Assembly (NCBI GenBank): GCA_039183635.1
Contig: JBCDBL010000168.1
Span: 1-6,440 of the forward strand
Source: JBCDBL01 sp039183635
GTDB lineage: Bacteria; Pseudomonadota; Alphaproteobacteria; Caulobacterales; Parvularculaceae
Direction: 5' to 3'
Length of the DNA: 6,440 bases
Part shown: positions 1-5,300 of the stretch, one piece after another
Position numbering within the stretch: the first letter of the stretch is position 1
Layout of the letters: every line of letters starts with the position of its first letter
Translations under genes and position numbers: made by a program
Notes under the pieces: generated by a model
Database searches by the model: none
The model's input: only the letters and a program-made list of their open reading frames with translations
What the model was told of the DNA's origin: nothing

Positions 1-50
1 CTCCACCTTTGGTGGAGGATTGTACGGATTTTAAATTGTCGTCACGAACC

Positions 51-68
51 GCCCTGAGCGGGGCTTTT
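51..68 (+). terminator. Weak Rho-independent terminator candidate of an upstream gene
   Basis: GCCC at 51-54 pairs with GGGC at 61-64 across a 6-base loop and is followed directly by TTTT at 65-68. An alternative fold pairs CCGC with GCGG around CCTGA. The stem is only 4 bp, so this is a modest candidate. It would end a plus-strand transcript that begins left of the window. Confidence 0.35.
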
Positions 69-100
69 GTCATCGGTATGAAGTTTGTCTGGCGGTTTTT

Positions 101-256
101 CCTCCCCCGCTCTGGCGGGGGAGGTGGGCCGCGCGGTATGCGCGGGTCGGAGGGGGCATGCGATCTGCGTGCTTAAAAGGCGGCTTTTGGCGTAACGGCG
201 ACATCCAGGCCCCCTCAGTCGGCTGTCGCCGACACCTCCCCCGCCGGGCGGGAGGG
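101..256. repeat. Paired inverted REP/BIME-like palindromic element (copy 1)
   Basis: The left half (101-157) has a 10-bp hairpin, CCTCCCCCGC at 101-110 against GCGGGGGAGG at 115-124. A second hairpin follows, CCGCGC at 129-134 with GCGCGG at 140-145, and the half ends AGGGGGC at 151-157. The right half (209-256) is arranged in reverse: GCCCCC at 209-214, a 6-bp hairpin GTCGGC (218-223) with GCCGAC (228-233), then CCTCCC (235-240) pairing GGGAGG (250-255). The 51-base spacer has its own small stem, AAAAG (175-179) with CTTTT (184-188). Two REP-like units facing each other is the arrangement of bacterial interspersed mosaic elements. The same layout recurs at 6261-6401. There is no coding capacity. 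Assignment to a named repeat family is not possible from sight. Confidence 0.7.
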
Positions 257-434
257 AGAGCACAGGGCGCGTCGTGATCCAGGACTGCTTCTCGCGGTCC
301 CAGGCGAAGCGTTTCAAGCCTCTCCCTCTGGCGGAGATCAATGACTTCCGGCAATAGCCTCCGTCTGTGACGGATGTTGCTGGCTTATCAAGGGGAGCGG
401 TAAATTGCACTCCCGTCTTTCGCCGAACTCGGTT

Positions 435-440
435 TATACT
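435..440 (+). promoter_or_regulatory. Possible -10 box for the DUF1499 gene
   Basis: TATACT sits about 47 bases upstream of the ATG at 487, a suitable place for a sigma-70 -10 element. No good -35 is found at 16-18 bases. TTGCAC at 405-410 resembles one but is 24 bases away, which is too far. This is a weak assignment. Confidence 0.25.
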
Positions 441-486
441 GGGCGTTGAAGACGCGGTCTGCGTCGGAAGCGAAAGGACCTCCCCC

Positions 487-888
487 ATGTTTGATTTTGC
501 GACCCTTGAGCCGCCAAGTTCGCCGAACACCTATCTCGTATGCACGGCGGAGGTTTGTGAAGCCGCGCCTTTTGATCGCCAATCGCCTGTTTTCGAGGCT
601 CCCGCCGAGGCGGTGAAAGACGCCTGGTTTGCGATGATCTCTGACCAGCCGCGCATCACGAACGGTGCGGCCGACGACGCCACGCTCCAGTACGAGTTCA
701 TTCAACGCTCCCGGCTGTTCCGTTTTCCTGACACCGTCACCGTGCGCTTTGTGCCGCTAGAGGCCGGCCGGTCGACGCTCGCCGTCTACAGCCGCTCCAA
801 ATACGGATATGGCGATATGGGCGCGAACAAACGCCGGGTTGAGAATTGGTTGAGCGCGCTTGAAGCCATGCTCGCAAAAACGCCGTAA
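487..888 (+). CDS. DUF1499 domain-containing protein
   Basis: This encodes a 133-residue protein of the DUF1499 family, whose biochemical role is not established. The family signs are the N-terminal PSSPN segment (residues 10-14), the central beta-rich stretch ending VTVRFVPLEAGRSTLAVYSRS (84-104), and the strongly typical C-terminal block SRSKYGYGDMGANKRRVENWL (102-122), close to the family pattern SRSR-G-SD-G-N-RRV. There is no signal peptide or membrane segment, so the protein is probably cytoplasmic. The frame is open upstream to 367, but ATG 487 is preferred: AAAGGA at 473-478 lies 8 bases before it and family similarity starts just after it. The gene stands 135 bases upstream of clpS on the same strand. 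No terminator is obvious in that gap, so read-through into clpS is possible. Nothing ties it to proteolysis. Confidence 0.8.
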   Translation: MFDFATLEPPSSPNTYLVCTAEVCEAAPFDRQSPVFEAPAEAVKDAWFAMISDQPRITNGAADDATLQYEFIQRSRLFRFPDTVTVRFVPLEAGRSTLAVYSRSKYGYGDMGANKRRVENWLSALEAMLAKTP

Positions 889-900
889 TCTCTTTTGATA

Positions 901-1023
901 ACGTACATTTCCGATTGACTGTCGTTTTAATCTTTTCATGACGGTCGGAACGCATATTTAATACCGATAGTGCGATGGTATGGGCCTCGGCCCAAAGCCG
1001 CGCTTTTGAACAGTGGAACGTCC
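901..1023 (+). promoter_or_regulatory. AT-rich leader and probable promoter region of clpS-clpA
   Basis: This is a locally AT-rich stretch in a GC-rich sequence. It has a -35-like TTGACT at 915-920 and -10-like TTTAAT (957-962) or TAATAC (959-964), but no pair has standard spacing. Just before the clpS ATG lie two tiny adjacent hairpins: GGGCC (982-986) with GGCCC (989-993), and AAAGC (994-998) with GCTTT (1002-1006). A promoter here is expected from the gene layout, but its exact boxes cannot be fixed. I see no heat-shock-type (sigma-32) consensus. Confidence 0.3.
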
Positions 1024-1380
1024 ATGGTGAGACCAGAACGCCATATCACTTTGTCGAGCGAGAATGACGATGCGCCGGGCGGCGATGAGAGCGTCGGCGT
1101 CGTTACCAAGACGCGTGCGAAAACCAAGCGCCCGTCCATGTACAAAGTGCTGCTTCTGAACGACGACTACACGCCGATGGAGTTCGTCGTTTGGATTCTG
1201 GAGAACCTTTTCAACAAGACCAGGGAAGAGGCCACCTCCATCATGCTCCACGTCCACCAGAACGGCGTCGGGGTCTGCGGCGTGTTCACCTATGAGGTGG
1301 CGGAGACGAAAGTCGCCCAGGTGATGGAGATGGCCCGGCGCAACCAGCATCCGCTGCAATGCACGATGGAAAGGGATTAG
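1024..1380 (+). CDS. clpS: ATP-dependent Clp protease adaptor ClpS
   Basis: ClpS is the cytoplasmic N-recognin of the N-end-rule pathway. It binds proteins with bulky hydrophobic N-terminal residues and delivers them to ClpA for degradation by ClpAP. The 118-residue product has a flexible N-terminal tail (about 1-37), which in known ClpS engages the ClpA pore, followed by the folded core. The N-degron pocket residues are visible: N46, D47, D48, gatekeeper M52 and H78, matching N34/D35/D36/M40/H66 of E. coli ClpS. The segments HVHQNGVGVCGV (76-87) and HPLQCTMERD (109-118) are typical of alphaproteobacteria. The frame also opens at GTG 970, adding 18 residues. ATG 1024 is preferred because it gives the usual family length, although its ribosome site (TGGAA near 1014) is weak. 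The stop is 51 bases before clpA, so the two are almost surely co-transcribed. Confidence 0.95.
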   Translation: MVRPERHITLSSENDDAPGGDESVGVVTKTRAKTKRPSMYKVLLLNDDYTPMEFVVWILENLFNKTREEATSIMLHVHQNGVGVCGVFTYEVAETKVAQVMEMARRNQHPLQCTMERD

Positions 1381-1411
1381 ACTTTAAAGTTCGAGGGATG
1401 AGACAGCTCTT

Positions 1412-1434
1412 AAGGGAAAGGAACCCGCGTTTTG
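1412..1434 (+). promoter_or_regulatory. Ribosome binding site that fixes the TTG start of clpA
   Basis: The purine-rich AAGGGAAAGGAA runs from 1412 to 1423. AAAGGA at 1417-1422 lies 9 bases before TTG 1432. No ATG or GTG start lies nearby in the frame, and the residues after TTG (ASFSRSLEEALHRA) match the known ClpA N-terminus. TTG is therefore taken as the true start. Confidence 0.75.
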
Positions 1435-3849
1435 GCGTCATTTAGCCGAAGTTTAGAAGAGGCCCTGCACCGCGCGATCGCCGTGGCGACGGAGCGCAAA
1501 CATGAATTCGCGACGCTGGAGCATTTGCTCCTCGCCCTGACGGACGACACGGACGCCGCCGCGGTGATGCGGGCCTGCAACGTCGATCTCGACCTCCTCC
1601 GCCGCAATCTCGTGGAATACATCGAAAACGATCTGGCGAACCTGATCGTCGACATCGACGAAGAGGCGAAGCCCACCGCCGGGTTCCAGAGAGTGATCCA
1701 GCGCGCGGTGATCCATGTCCAGTCCTCCGGCCGGGAGGAGGTGACGGGCGCCAACGTTCTCGTCGCCCTGTTCGCCGAGCGCGAAAGCCACGCTGCGTAC
1801 TTCCTGCAGGAGCAGGAGATGACGCGGTACGACGCCGTCAATTACATCTCCCACGGCCTCGCCAAGCGCCAGGGCCTGTCGGAAACGCGCACGCCCCGGG
1901 GGGCCGATGACGAAGACGACGCTGGCGAGGCGGGCCCAAAGCAGGGCGCCGACGCGCTTGAAGCCTATTGCGTCAATCTCAACGACAAAGCCCGCAAGGG
2001 CGATGTCGACCCCCTGATCGGGCGGGAGAAGGAGGTCGAACGCGCCATACAGGTTCTGTGTCGTCGGCGGAAAAACAACCCGTTGTTCGTGGGCGATCCG
2101 GGCGTCGGCAAAACCGCGATCGCCGAGGGCCTTGCGCGCAAAATCGTCGATGAGGAGGTGCCGGACGTTTTGTCGGAGGCGACGATTTTCTCCCTCGACA
2201 TGGGCTCCTTGCTCGCCGGCACCCGCTATCGCGGCGACTTTGAAGAGCGCATCAAGTCCGTCATCAGCGAGCTTGAGGACTATGAGGGCGCGGTCCTGTT
2301 CATTGACGAGATCCACACGGTGATCGGCGCCGGCGCCACCTCCGGCGGGGCGATGGACGCCTCGAACCTGTTGAAGCCGGCGTTGCAGTCGGGAAATCTC
2401 CGTTGCATGGGATCGACAACGTACAAAGAGTATCGCCAGCACTTTGAAAAGGACCGCGCGCTCGCCCGCCGGTTCCAGAAAATCGACGTGACCGAGCCGA
2501 GCGTGCCCGACACGATCAAGATCCTGAAAGGCCTGAAATCCTATTTCGAAGACCACCACGACGTGCGGTATACGAACGATGCGGTGAAATCCGCTGTGGA
2601 GCTGTCGGCCCGGTATATGACGGATCGCAAGCTGCCGGACAAAGCAATCGATGTGATCGACGAGGCGGGCGCCCGACAAAAGTTGTTCCCGCCGGCCAAA
2701 CGTAAAAAAACGATTGGCGCGAAGGAAGTGGAGGACGTCGTCTCCACCATGGCCCGCATTCCGCCAAAATCGGTTTCCAAGTCGGATACGGAGCGCCTGC
2801 GCAACCTGAAGGAAGATCTGTCCCGCGTCGTCTACGGCCAGGATACGGCCATCGAACAGCTGTCCGCGGCGATCAAGCTCGCCCGGGCGGGCCTGCGCGA
2901 GCCGGAAAAGCCCATCGGCTGCTATCTGTTCTCCGGCCCGACGGGCGTTGGCAAAACCGAAGTGGCGAAACAGCTCGCCGCCGTCATGGGCGTGGAGCTG
3001 CACCGCTTCGACATGTCGGAATATATGGAGCGGCACACGGTCTCCCGCCTGATCGGCGCGCCTCCGGGCTATGTAGGCTACGATCAGGGGGGCCTCCTCA
3101 CTGATGCGGTGGACCAGACGCCGCACGCGGTGCTGCTGCTCGATGAGATCGAAAAGGCGCACCCGGAGATTTTCAATATTTTGCTCCAGGTGATGGACAA
3201 CGGCGCCTTGACCGATTCCAACGGCAAGAAAGTCGATTTCCGCAATGTCATCCTGATCATGACGACGAACGCCGGCGCTTCGGACGCGGCCCGGAACGCC
3301 ATCGGCTTCGGCCGATCAAAGCGGGAAGGCGAGGACGAGGACGCGATCAAGCGTCTGTTCACGCCGGAGTTCCGCAACCGCCTCGACGCCGTCATCCCCT
3401 TTGCGGGCCTGTCGGCGGATATCATCAAGCGGGTGGTGGAGAAGTTCGTTCTGCAACTGGAGGCGCAACTCGCCGATCGCAATATTACGTTCGAGCTGAC
3501 CGACGGCGCAACGCAATGGCTTGCCAAACGCGGCTATGATGACGAGTTTGGGGCCCGGCCGTTGGCGCGAATTATACAAGAGCACATTAAAAAGCCGATT
3601 GCGGAGGAGATTCTCTTCGGCAAGCTTGTGAAGGGCGGCATCGTTCGCGTGCTTCTGGACGAGGCGGATGAAACCAGGCTCGCTTTTGAATTTCTTGAGC
3701 CTGAGCCGCCGAAAGCCCGCAACAGGCCCAAGGGCGAAAACGGCGACGGCGGCGGAGACGGGGGGCCTGATGACGGCCCTGGTCCTGATGGTTCGGACGA
3801 TCCCATGTCGCCGACATCTGTGCCTCTGGTGCCGGCTTTGGTGGAGTAG
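1432..3849 (+). CDS. clpA: ATP-dependent Clp protease ATP-binding subunit ClpA
   Basis: ClpA is a hexameric AAA+ unfoldase that feeds substrates, including those brought by ClpS, into the ClpP peptidase in the cytoplasm. The 805 residues show an N-terminal Clp-N domain with two repeats (about 1-145) and an acidic linker (158-178). Module D1 has Walker A GDPGVGKT (221-228), pore loop around Y266 and Walker B VLFIDEI (288-294). Module D2 has Walker A GPTGVGKT (502-509), pore loop GYVGYDQGG (546-554), Walker B VLLLDEI (567-573), the ClpP-docking loop IGF (624-626), the arginine-rich FRNRLD (647-652) and sensor-2 GARPL (707-711). D1 and D2 are joined by a short linker without the coiled-coil M domain, so it is ClpA and not ClpB or ClpC. 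Translation starts at TTG. Compared with the 758-residue E. coli protein, it has about 48 extra C-terminal residues: a Gly/Asp/Pro-rich, probably disordered tail ending VPLVPALVE. All catalytic motifs are intact. Confidence 0.97.
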   Translation: MASFSRSLEEALHRAIAVATERKHEFATLEHLLLALTDDTDAAAVMRACNVDLDLLRRNLVEYIENDLANLIVDIDEEAKPTAGFQRVIQRAVIHVQSSGREEVTGANVLVALFAERESHAAYFLQEQEMTRYDAVNYISHGLAKRQGLSETRTPRGADDEDDAGEAGPKQGADALEAYCVNLNDKARKGDVDPLIGREKEVERAIQVLCRRRKNNPLFVGDPGVGKTAIAEGLARKIVDEEVPDVLSEATIFSLDMGSLLAGTRYRGDFEERIKSVISELEDYEGAVLFIDEIHTVIGAGATSGGAMDASNLLKPALQSGNLRCMGSTTYKEYRQHFEKDRALARRFQKIDVTEPSVPDTIKILKGLKSYFEDHHDVRYTNDAVKSAVELSARYMTDRKLPDKAIDVIDEAGARQKLFPPAKRKKTIGAKEVEDVVSTMARIPPKSVSKSDTERLRNLKEDLSRVVYGQDTAIEQLSAAIKLARAGLREPEKPIGCYLFSGPTGVGKTEVAKQLAAVMGVELHRFDMSEYMERHTVSRLIGAPPGYVGYDQGGLLTDAVDQTPHAVLLLDEIEKAHPEIFNILLQVMDNGALTDSNGKKVDFRNVILIMTTNAGASDAARNAIGFGRSKREGEDEDAIKRLFTPEFRNRLDAVIPFAGLSADIIKRVVEKFVLQLEAQLADRNITFELTDGATQWLAKRGYDDEFGARPLARIIQEHIKKPIAEEILFGKLVKGGIVRVLLDEADETRLAFEFLEPEPPKARNRPKGENGDGGGDGGPDDGPGPDGSDDPMSPTSVPLVPALVE

Positions 3850-3869
3850 GCGCGGCTTCGCTCGCAACA

Positions 3870-3898
3870 GGCTGACTTTAGTTTGTATCCGGTCAGCC
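3870..3898 (+). terminator. Inverted repeat after clpA, possible weak terminator
   Basis: GGCTGAC at 3870-3876 pairs with GTCAGCC at 3892-3898 across a 15-base loop, followed by TTTCTGT. It begins 20 bases after the clpA stop. The large loop and broken T-tract make it a weak terminator. It may act together with the stronger one at 3931-3973, or protect the 3' end of the mRNA. Confidence 0.35.
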
Positions 3899-3924
3899 TT
3901 TCTGTACGCCTACCCCTCGCTCCA

Positions 3925-3973
3925 ATAAAAAACCGCCGCTTTGATGTTACGCATCAAGCGGCGGTTCTTCTTT
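3925..3973. terminator. Strong bidirectional terminator between clpA and the DM13 gene
   Basis: AACCGCCGCTTTGATG at 3931-3946 pairs with CATCAAGCGGCGGTT at 3952-3966, giving a 15-bp stem with one bulged T and a TTACG loop. On the plus strand it is followed by CTTCTTT. On the minus strand the run at 3925-3932 reads as an unbroken T-tract (TTTTTTATT with the stem end). It therefore terminates the minus-strand DM13 transcript best, 48 bases after its stop, and also the plus-strand clpSA transcript. The position between convergent genes fits. Confidence 0.85.
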
Positions 3974-4020
3974 AACGCGCCGGAGGGGGGGGCGGCGCGC
4001 CTCGGGGAAAGATCGAGAGG

Positions 4021-4443
4021 CTATATCGTGGCGGCGCCCCAAAGTTTCGTGTACGCCTCACAATGGATGATAATCGACTGGAATTGGCTGAGATCGGTTC
4101 CGGCTGGAATTTCGTAAGTCTGCGCGCCTTTGTTGCTGGCGAGCTTTTCGACGAACACCGCGCCGTCAATGGCGTTTTTGTTCTTCAGATCAGAGACGGA
4201 AAGAGGCGACAGGAAAATTTTCAAGTCCGGCGCGTTTTTGGTTCTAAAGGCCTCGTCGAGCTTCACGACATAGGCGCCGTCTTTTTCGACGATGCTCCAG
4301 CCGCCCTGGATTTTGAAGCTCTTTTTCGTCCACGTCCCTTCTGCGGCGACGGTTTCCTCCGCGACGGCCTGGGGCGTCAGGAAAATGGCGGAGATCGATA
4401 AAGCGGCCAGGAAAGCGGCGGCGAGGTTTAAGATTTTGATCAT
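4021..4443 (-). CDS. Exported DM13 domain-containing protein
   Basis: This 140-residue protein starts with a clear Sec signal peptide: K3, a hydrophobic core at about 4-22, and AVA at 26-28 with likely cleavage before E29. The mature part is a single DM13 domain (about 36-140). Family signs are GTWTKKSFKIQGGWSIV, the APDLKIFLSP block (71-80), GAQTYEIPAGTDLSQFQS (106-123) and the C-terminal IIIHCEAYTKLWGAATI (124-140) with the conserved lone cysteine C128. DM13 domains have been proposed to take part in redox or electron transfer through this cysteine, but the activity of bacterial single-domain forms is not settled. The protein should be periplasmic or secreted. There is no lipobox or membrane anchor beyond the signal. 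AGAGGA precedes the ATG by about 9 bases. The gene is monocistronic in appearance: a terminator lies downstream and a 310-base gap upstream. Confidence 0.8.
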   Translation of the reverse strand: MIKILNLAAAFLAALSISAIFLTPQAVAEETVAAEGTWTKKSFKIQGGWSIVEKDGAYVVKLDEAFRTKNAPDLKIFLSPLSVSDLKNKNAIDGAVFVEKLASNKGAQTYEIPAGTDLSQFQSIIIHCEAYTKLWGAATI

Positions 4444-4502
4444 GGCGTGCGTCCTCTTCGGTAAGCGGTGTTGCAGGGTGTCGTTCGCGTTTCGATGATT
4501 GA

Positions 4503-4531
4503 GAAATACGAAACCGGCCGATCAACAGCAA
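4503..4531 (-). promoter_or_regulatory. Candidate promoter of the DM13 gene
   Basis: On the minus strand, TTGCTG (4526-4531) and TATTTC (4503-4508) are separated by 17 bases, with a start site expected some 50 bases before the ATG at 4443. Both boxes are imperfect. The placement, downstream of the repeat cluster and in an AT-richer patch, supports it mildly. Confidence 0.3.
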
Positions 4532-4577
4532 AACACGTCCGCGCGAGAGAACATCGCAAATGCGTGAGGAGGTGTTT

Positions 4578-4735
4578 CTTCCCCCGCCCGCCAGACGAGG
4601 ACGGTCGCATATGGTGAAGCTGACGCCTGGCGTGAGGCCGCAGCTTACCTCTCCCCGAGAGGGAGAGGGAACTTGATCAAGCGCTCGGCTCGGACTTTCC
4701 AATATGCGATCACCCTGCCCGTAAACGGGGGAGGG
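4578..4735. repeat. Nested palindromic element in the HIT-DM13 gap (copy 2, diverged)
   Basis: The 310-base gap 4444-4753 holds no gene. Most of its right half is a nested palindrome. Outer C/G runs, CCCCCG at 4581-4586 and CGGGGG at 4726-4731, enclose TCGCATATGG (4605-4614) and its near-complement CCAATATGCGA (4699-4709). Inside are two further hairpins: AAGCTG (4617-4622) with CAGCTT (4641-4646), which has GCCT/AGGC within it, and CCTCTCCC (4648-4655) with GGGAGAGG (4661-4668). A local CCCG-TAAA-CGGG stem lies at 4718-4729. Length and edge composition resemble the elements at 101-256 and 6261-6401, but the interior is different. It may act as a transcript-end or mRNA-stability structure for the HIT gene, whose stop is 18 bases away. 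Confidence 0.6.
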
Positions 4736-4753
4736 AACCTTCAAGTGAGAACC

Positions 4754-5185
4754 TTACAACGCCGCCTTAATCTTTTCCGCTAGAGCCGTCAATTCATCCG
4801 TATCCGCCATGGCGCCGGAAGCATGGGGGCTGTTCGCTTCGCCCGCGTAGCGGGGGATGATATGGAAGTGAATATGAAATACGGTCTGCCCGGCGTCCGC
4901 GCCGTTGAATTGCGTGACGATGACGCCGTCAGGCTCCAGCCCCTTGCGCACGGCGTCGGCGATCGTTTGCACCCGGGCGATCAGGGTTTGAAGGGCCTCC
5001 CCTGGCAGATCGAACAGGTTCGTCGCCTTCGTTTTCGGGATCACCAGCGTGTGGCCGCGCGACTGGGGAAACACGTCCATAAAAGACAGCACATCGTCGT
5101 CTTCGTAGACCTTCACGCTCGGCATTTCGCCGCGCAGAATTTTCGCGAAAATGTTGTCGTCGTCATAGGGGGTGTTGAGGGACAT
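4754..5185 (-). CDS. HIT family protein (histidine triad nucleotide hydrolase, Hint-like)
   Basis: This is a 143-residue member of the histidine triad superfamily. These cytoplasmic enzymes hydrolyse nucleoside phosphoramidates or related AMP-linked compounds through a His-nucleotide intermediate. The complete catalytic motif HIHFHIIPR is present, with H104, H106 and H108. Upstream are the typical NIFAKILRGEMPSVKVYEDDDVLSFMD (11-37), GHTLVIPK (44-51) and the nucleotide-site segment NGADAGQTVFH (94-104). Length is normal and nothing is missing. The start ATG 5185 is preceded on the minus strand by AAAGGA about 11 bases away. It diverges from the DUF5996 gene with a 115-base gap. The DM13 gene follows on the same strand, but 310 bases and a palindromic element separate them, so an operon is doubtful. 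The exact substrate cannot be told from sequence. Confidence 0.93.
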   Translation of the reverse strand: MSLNTPYDDDNIFAKILRGEMPSVKVYEDDDVLSFMDVFPQSRGHTLVIPKTKATNLFDLPGEALQTLIARVQTIADAVRKGLEPDGVIVTQFNGADAGQTVFHIHFHIIPRYAGEANSPHASGAMADTDELTALAEKIKAAL

Positions 5186-5250
5186 GGGGCGCGCAATCCT
5201 TTTGAACGAGGTGGTGGCGGCGGAAGACGCCGTTCCTATCTATAGTGGTA

Positions 5251-5278
5251 GTTATACAGCCGTCGCGTTCGCCGCCAA
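5251..5278 (-). promoter_or_regulatory. Candidate promoter of the HIT gene
   Basis: On the minus strand, TTGGCG (5273-5278) and TATAAC (5251-5256) are separated by 16 bases, with a start site expected near 5244, about 60 bases before the HIT ATG. On the opposite strand, TATAGT (5241-5246) and TTATAC (5252-5257) are possible -10 boxes for the DUF5996 gene, but no matching -35 is seen. The two divergent promoters would overlap. Confidence 0.35.
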
Positions 5279-5300
5279 GCGTCTACAGGAGAGAGCTTAC

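Larger units (their letters stand above)
1..486. other. Gene-free left flank, 486 bases
   Basis: I see no supportable gene here. The open frames on the minus strand run through hairpin repeats and lack family-like sequence or a good ribosome binding site. The stretch holds a perfect 7-bp hairpin at 1-17 (CTCCACC, loop TTT, GGTGGAG), a possible terminator at 51-68, a palindromic repeat element at 101-256, an imperfect GGAC/GTCC hairpin around 283-308, and the probable promoter and leader of the DUF1499 gene at about 405-486. The gene whose transcript would end near 51-68 lies outside the window. Confidence 0.6.

Noticed and set aside
1..50. 3' end of a tRNA or tmRNA at the left edge
   Set aside because: The CTCCACC-TTT-GGTGGAG hairpin has no TPsiC arm motif (GGTTCGA) or CCA-type end next to it, so the resemblance is not supportable.
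101..256. CRISPR array or riboswitch
   Set aside because: The repeats are palindromic and inverted, with two units only and no regular direct repeat-spacer pattern. There are no conserved riboswitch core motifs, and the next gene is more than 200 bases away.
367..486. Upstream extension of the DUF1499 gene by 40 residues
   Set aside because: The extra residues carry no family character. ATG 487 has AAAGGA at proper distance, and the likely -10 box TATACT lies inside the extension.
42..530. 162-codon minus-strand frame, and a nested 94-codon one, over the left flank
   Set aside because: It runs through the palindromic element, whose hairpins give Pro/Gly/Arg-rich runs, and overlaps the start of the DUF1499 gene. 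It has no family-like sequence and no good ribosome site.
1453..3162. 569-codon open frame on the minus strand inside clpA
   Set aside because: It lies wholly antisense to a fully motif-complete clpA. Long antisense frames are common opposite GC-rich genes. Its translation is Arg/Ala/Val/His-rich without recognisable domains.
4063..4401. 112-codon plus-strand frame opposite the DM13 gene
   Set aside because: It is antisense to a gene with a clear signal peptide, domain, ribosome site and terminator, so it is a shadow frame.
5172..5300. Upstream extension of the DUF5996 gene by 43 residues
   Set aside because: It would overlap the divergent HIT gene start and cross the promoter region. ATG 5301 has a good AGGAGAG site and matches where family similarity begins.
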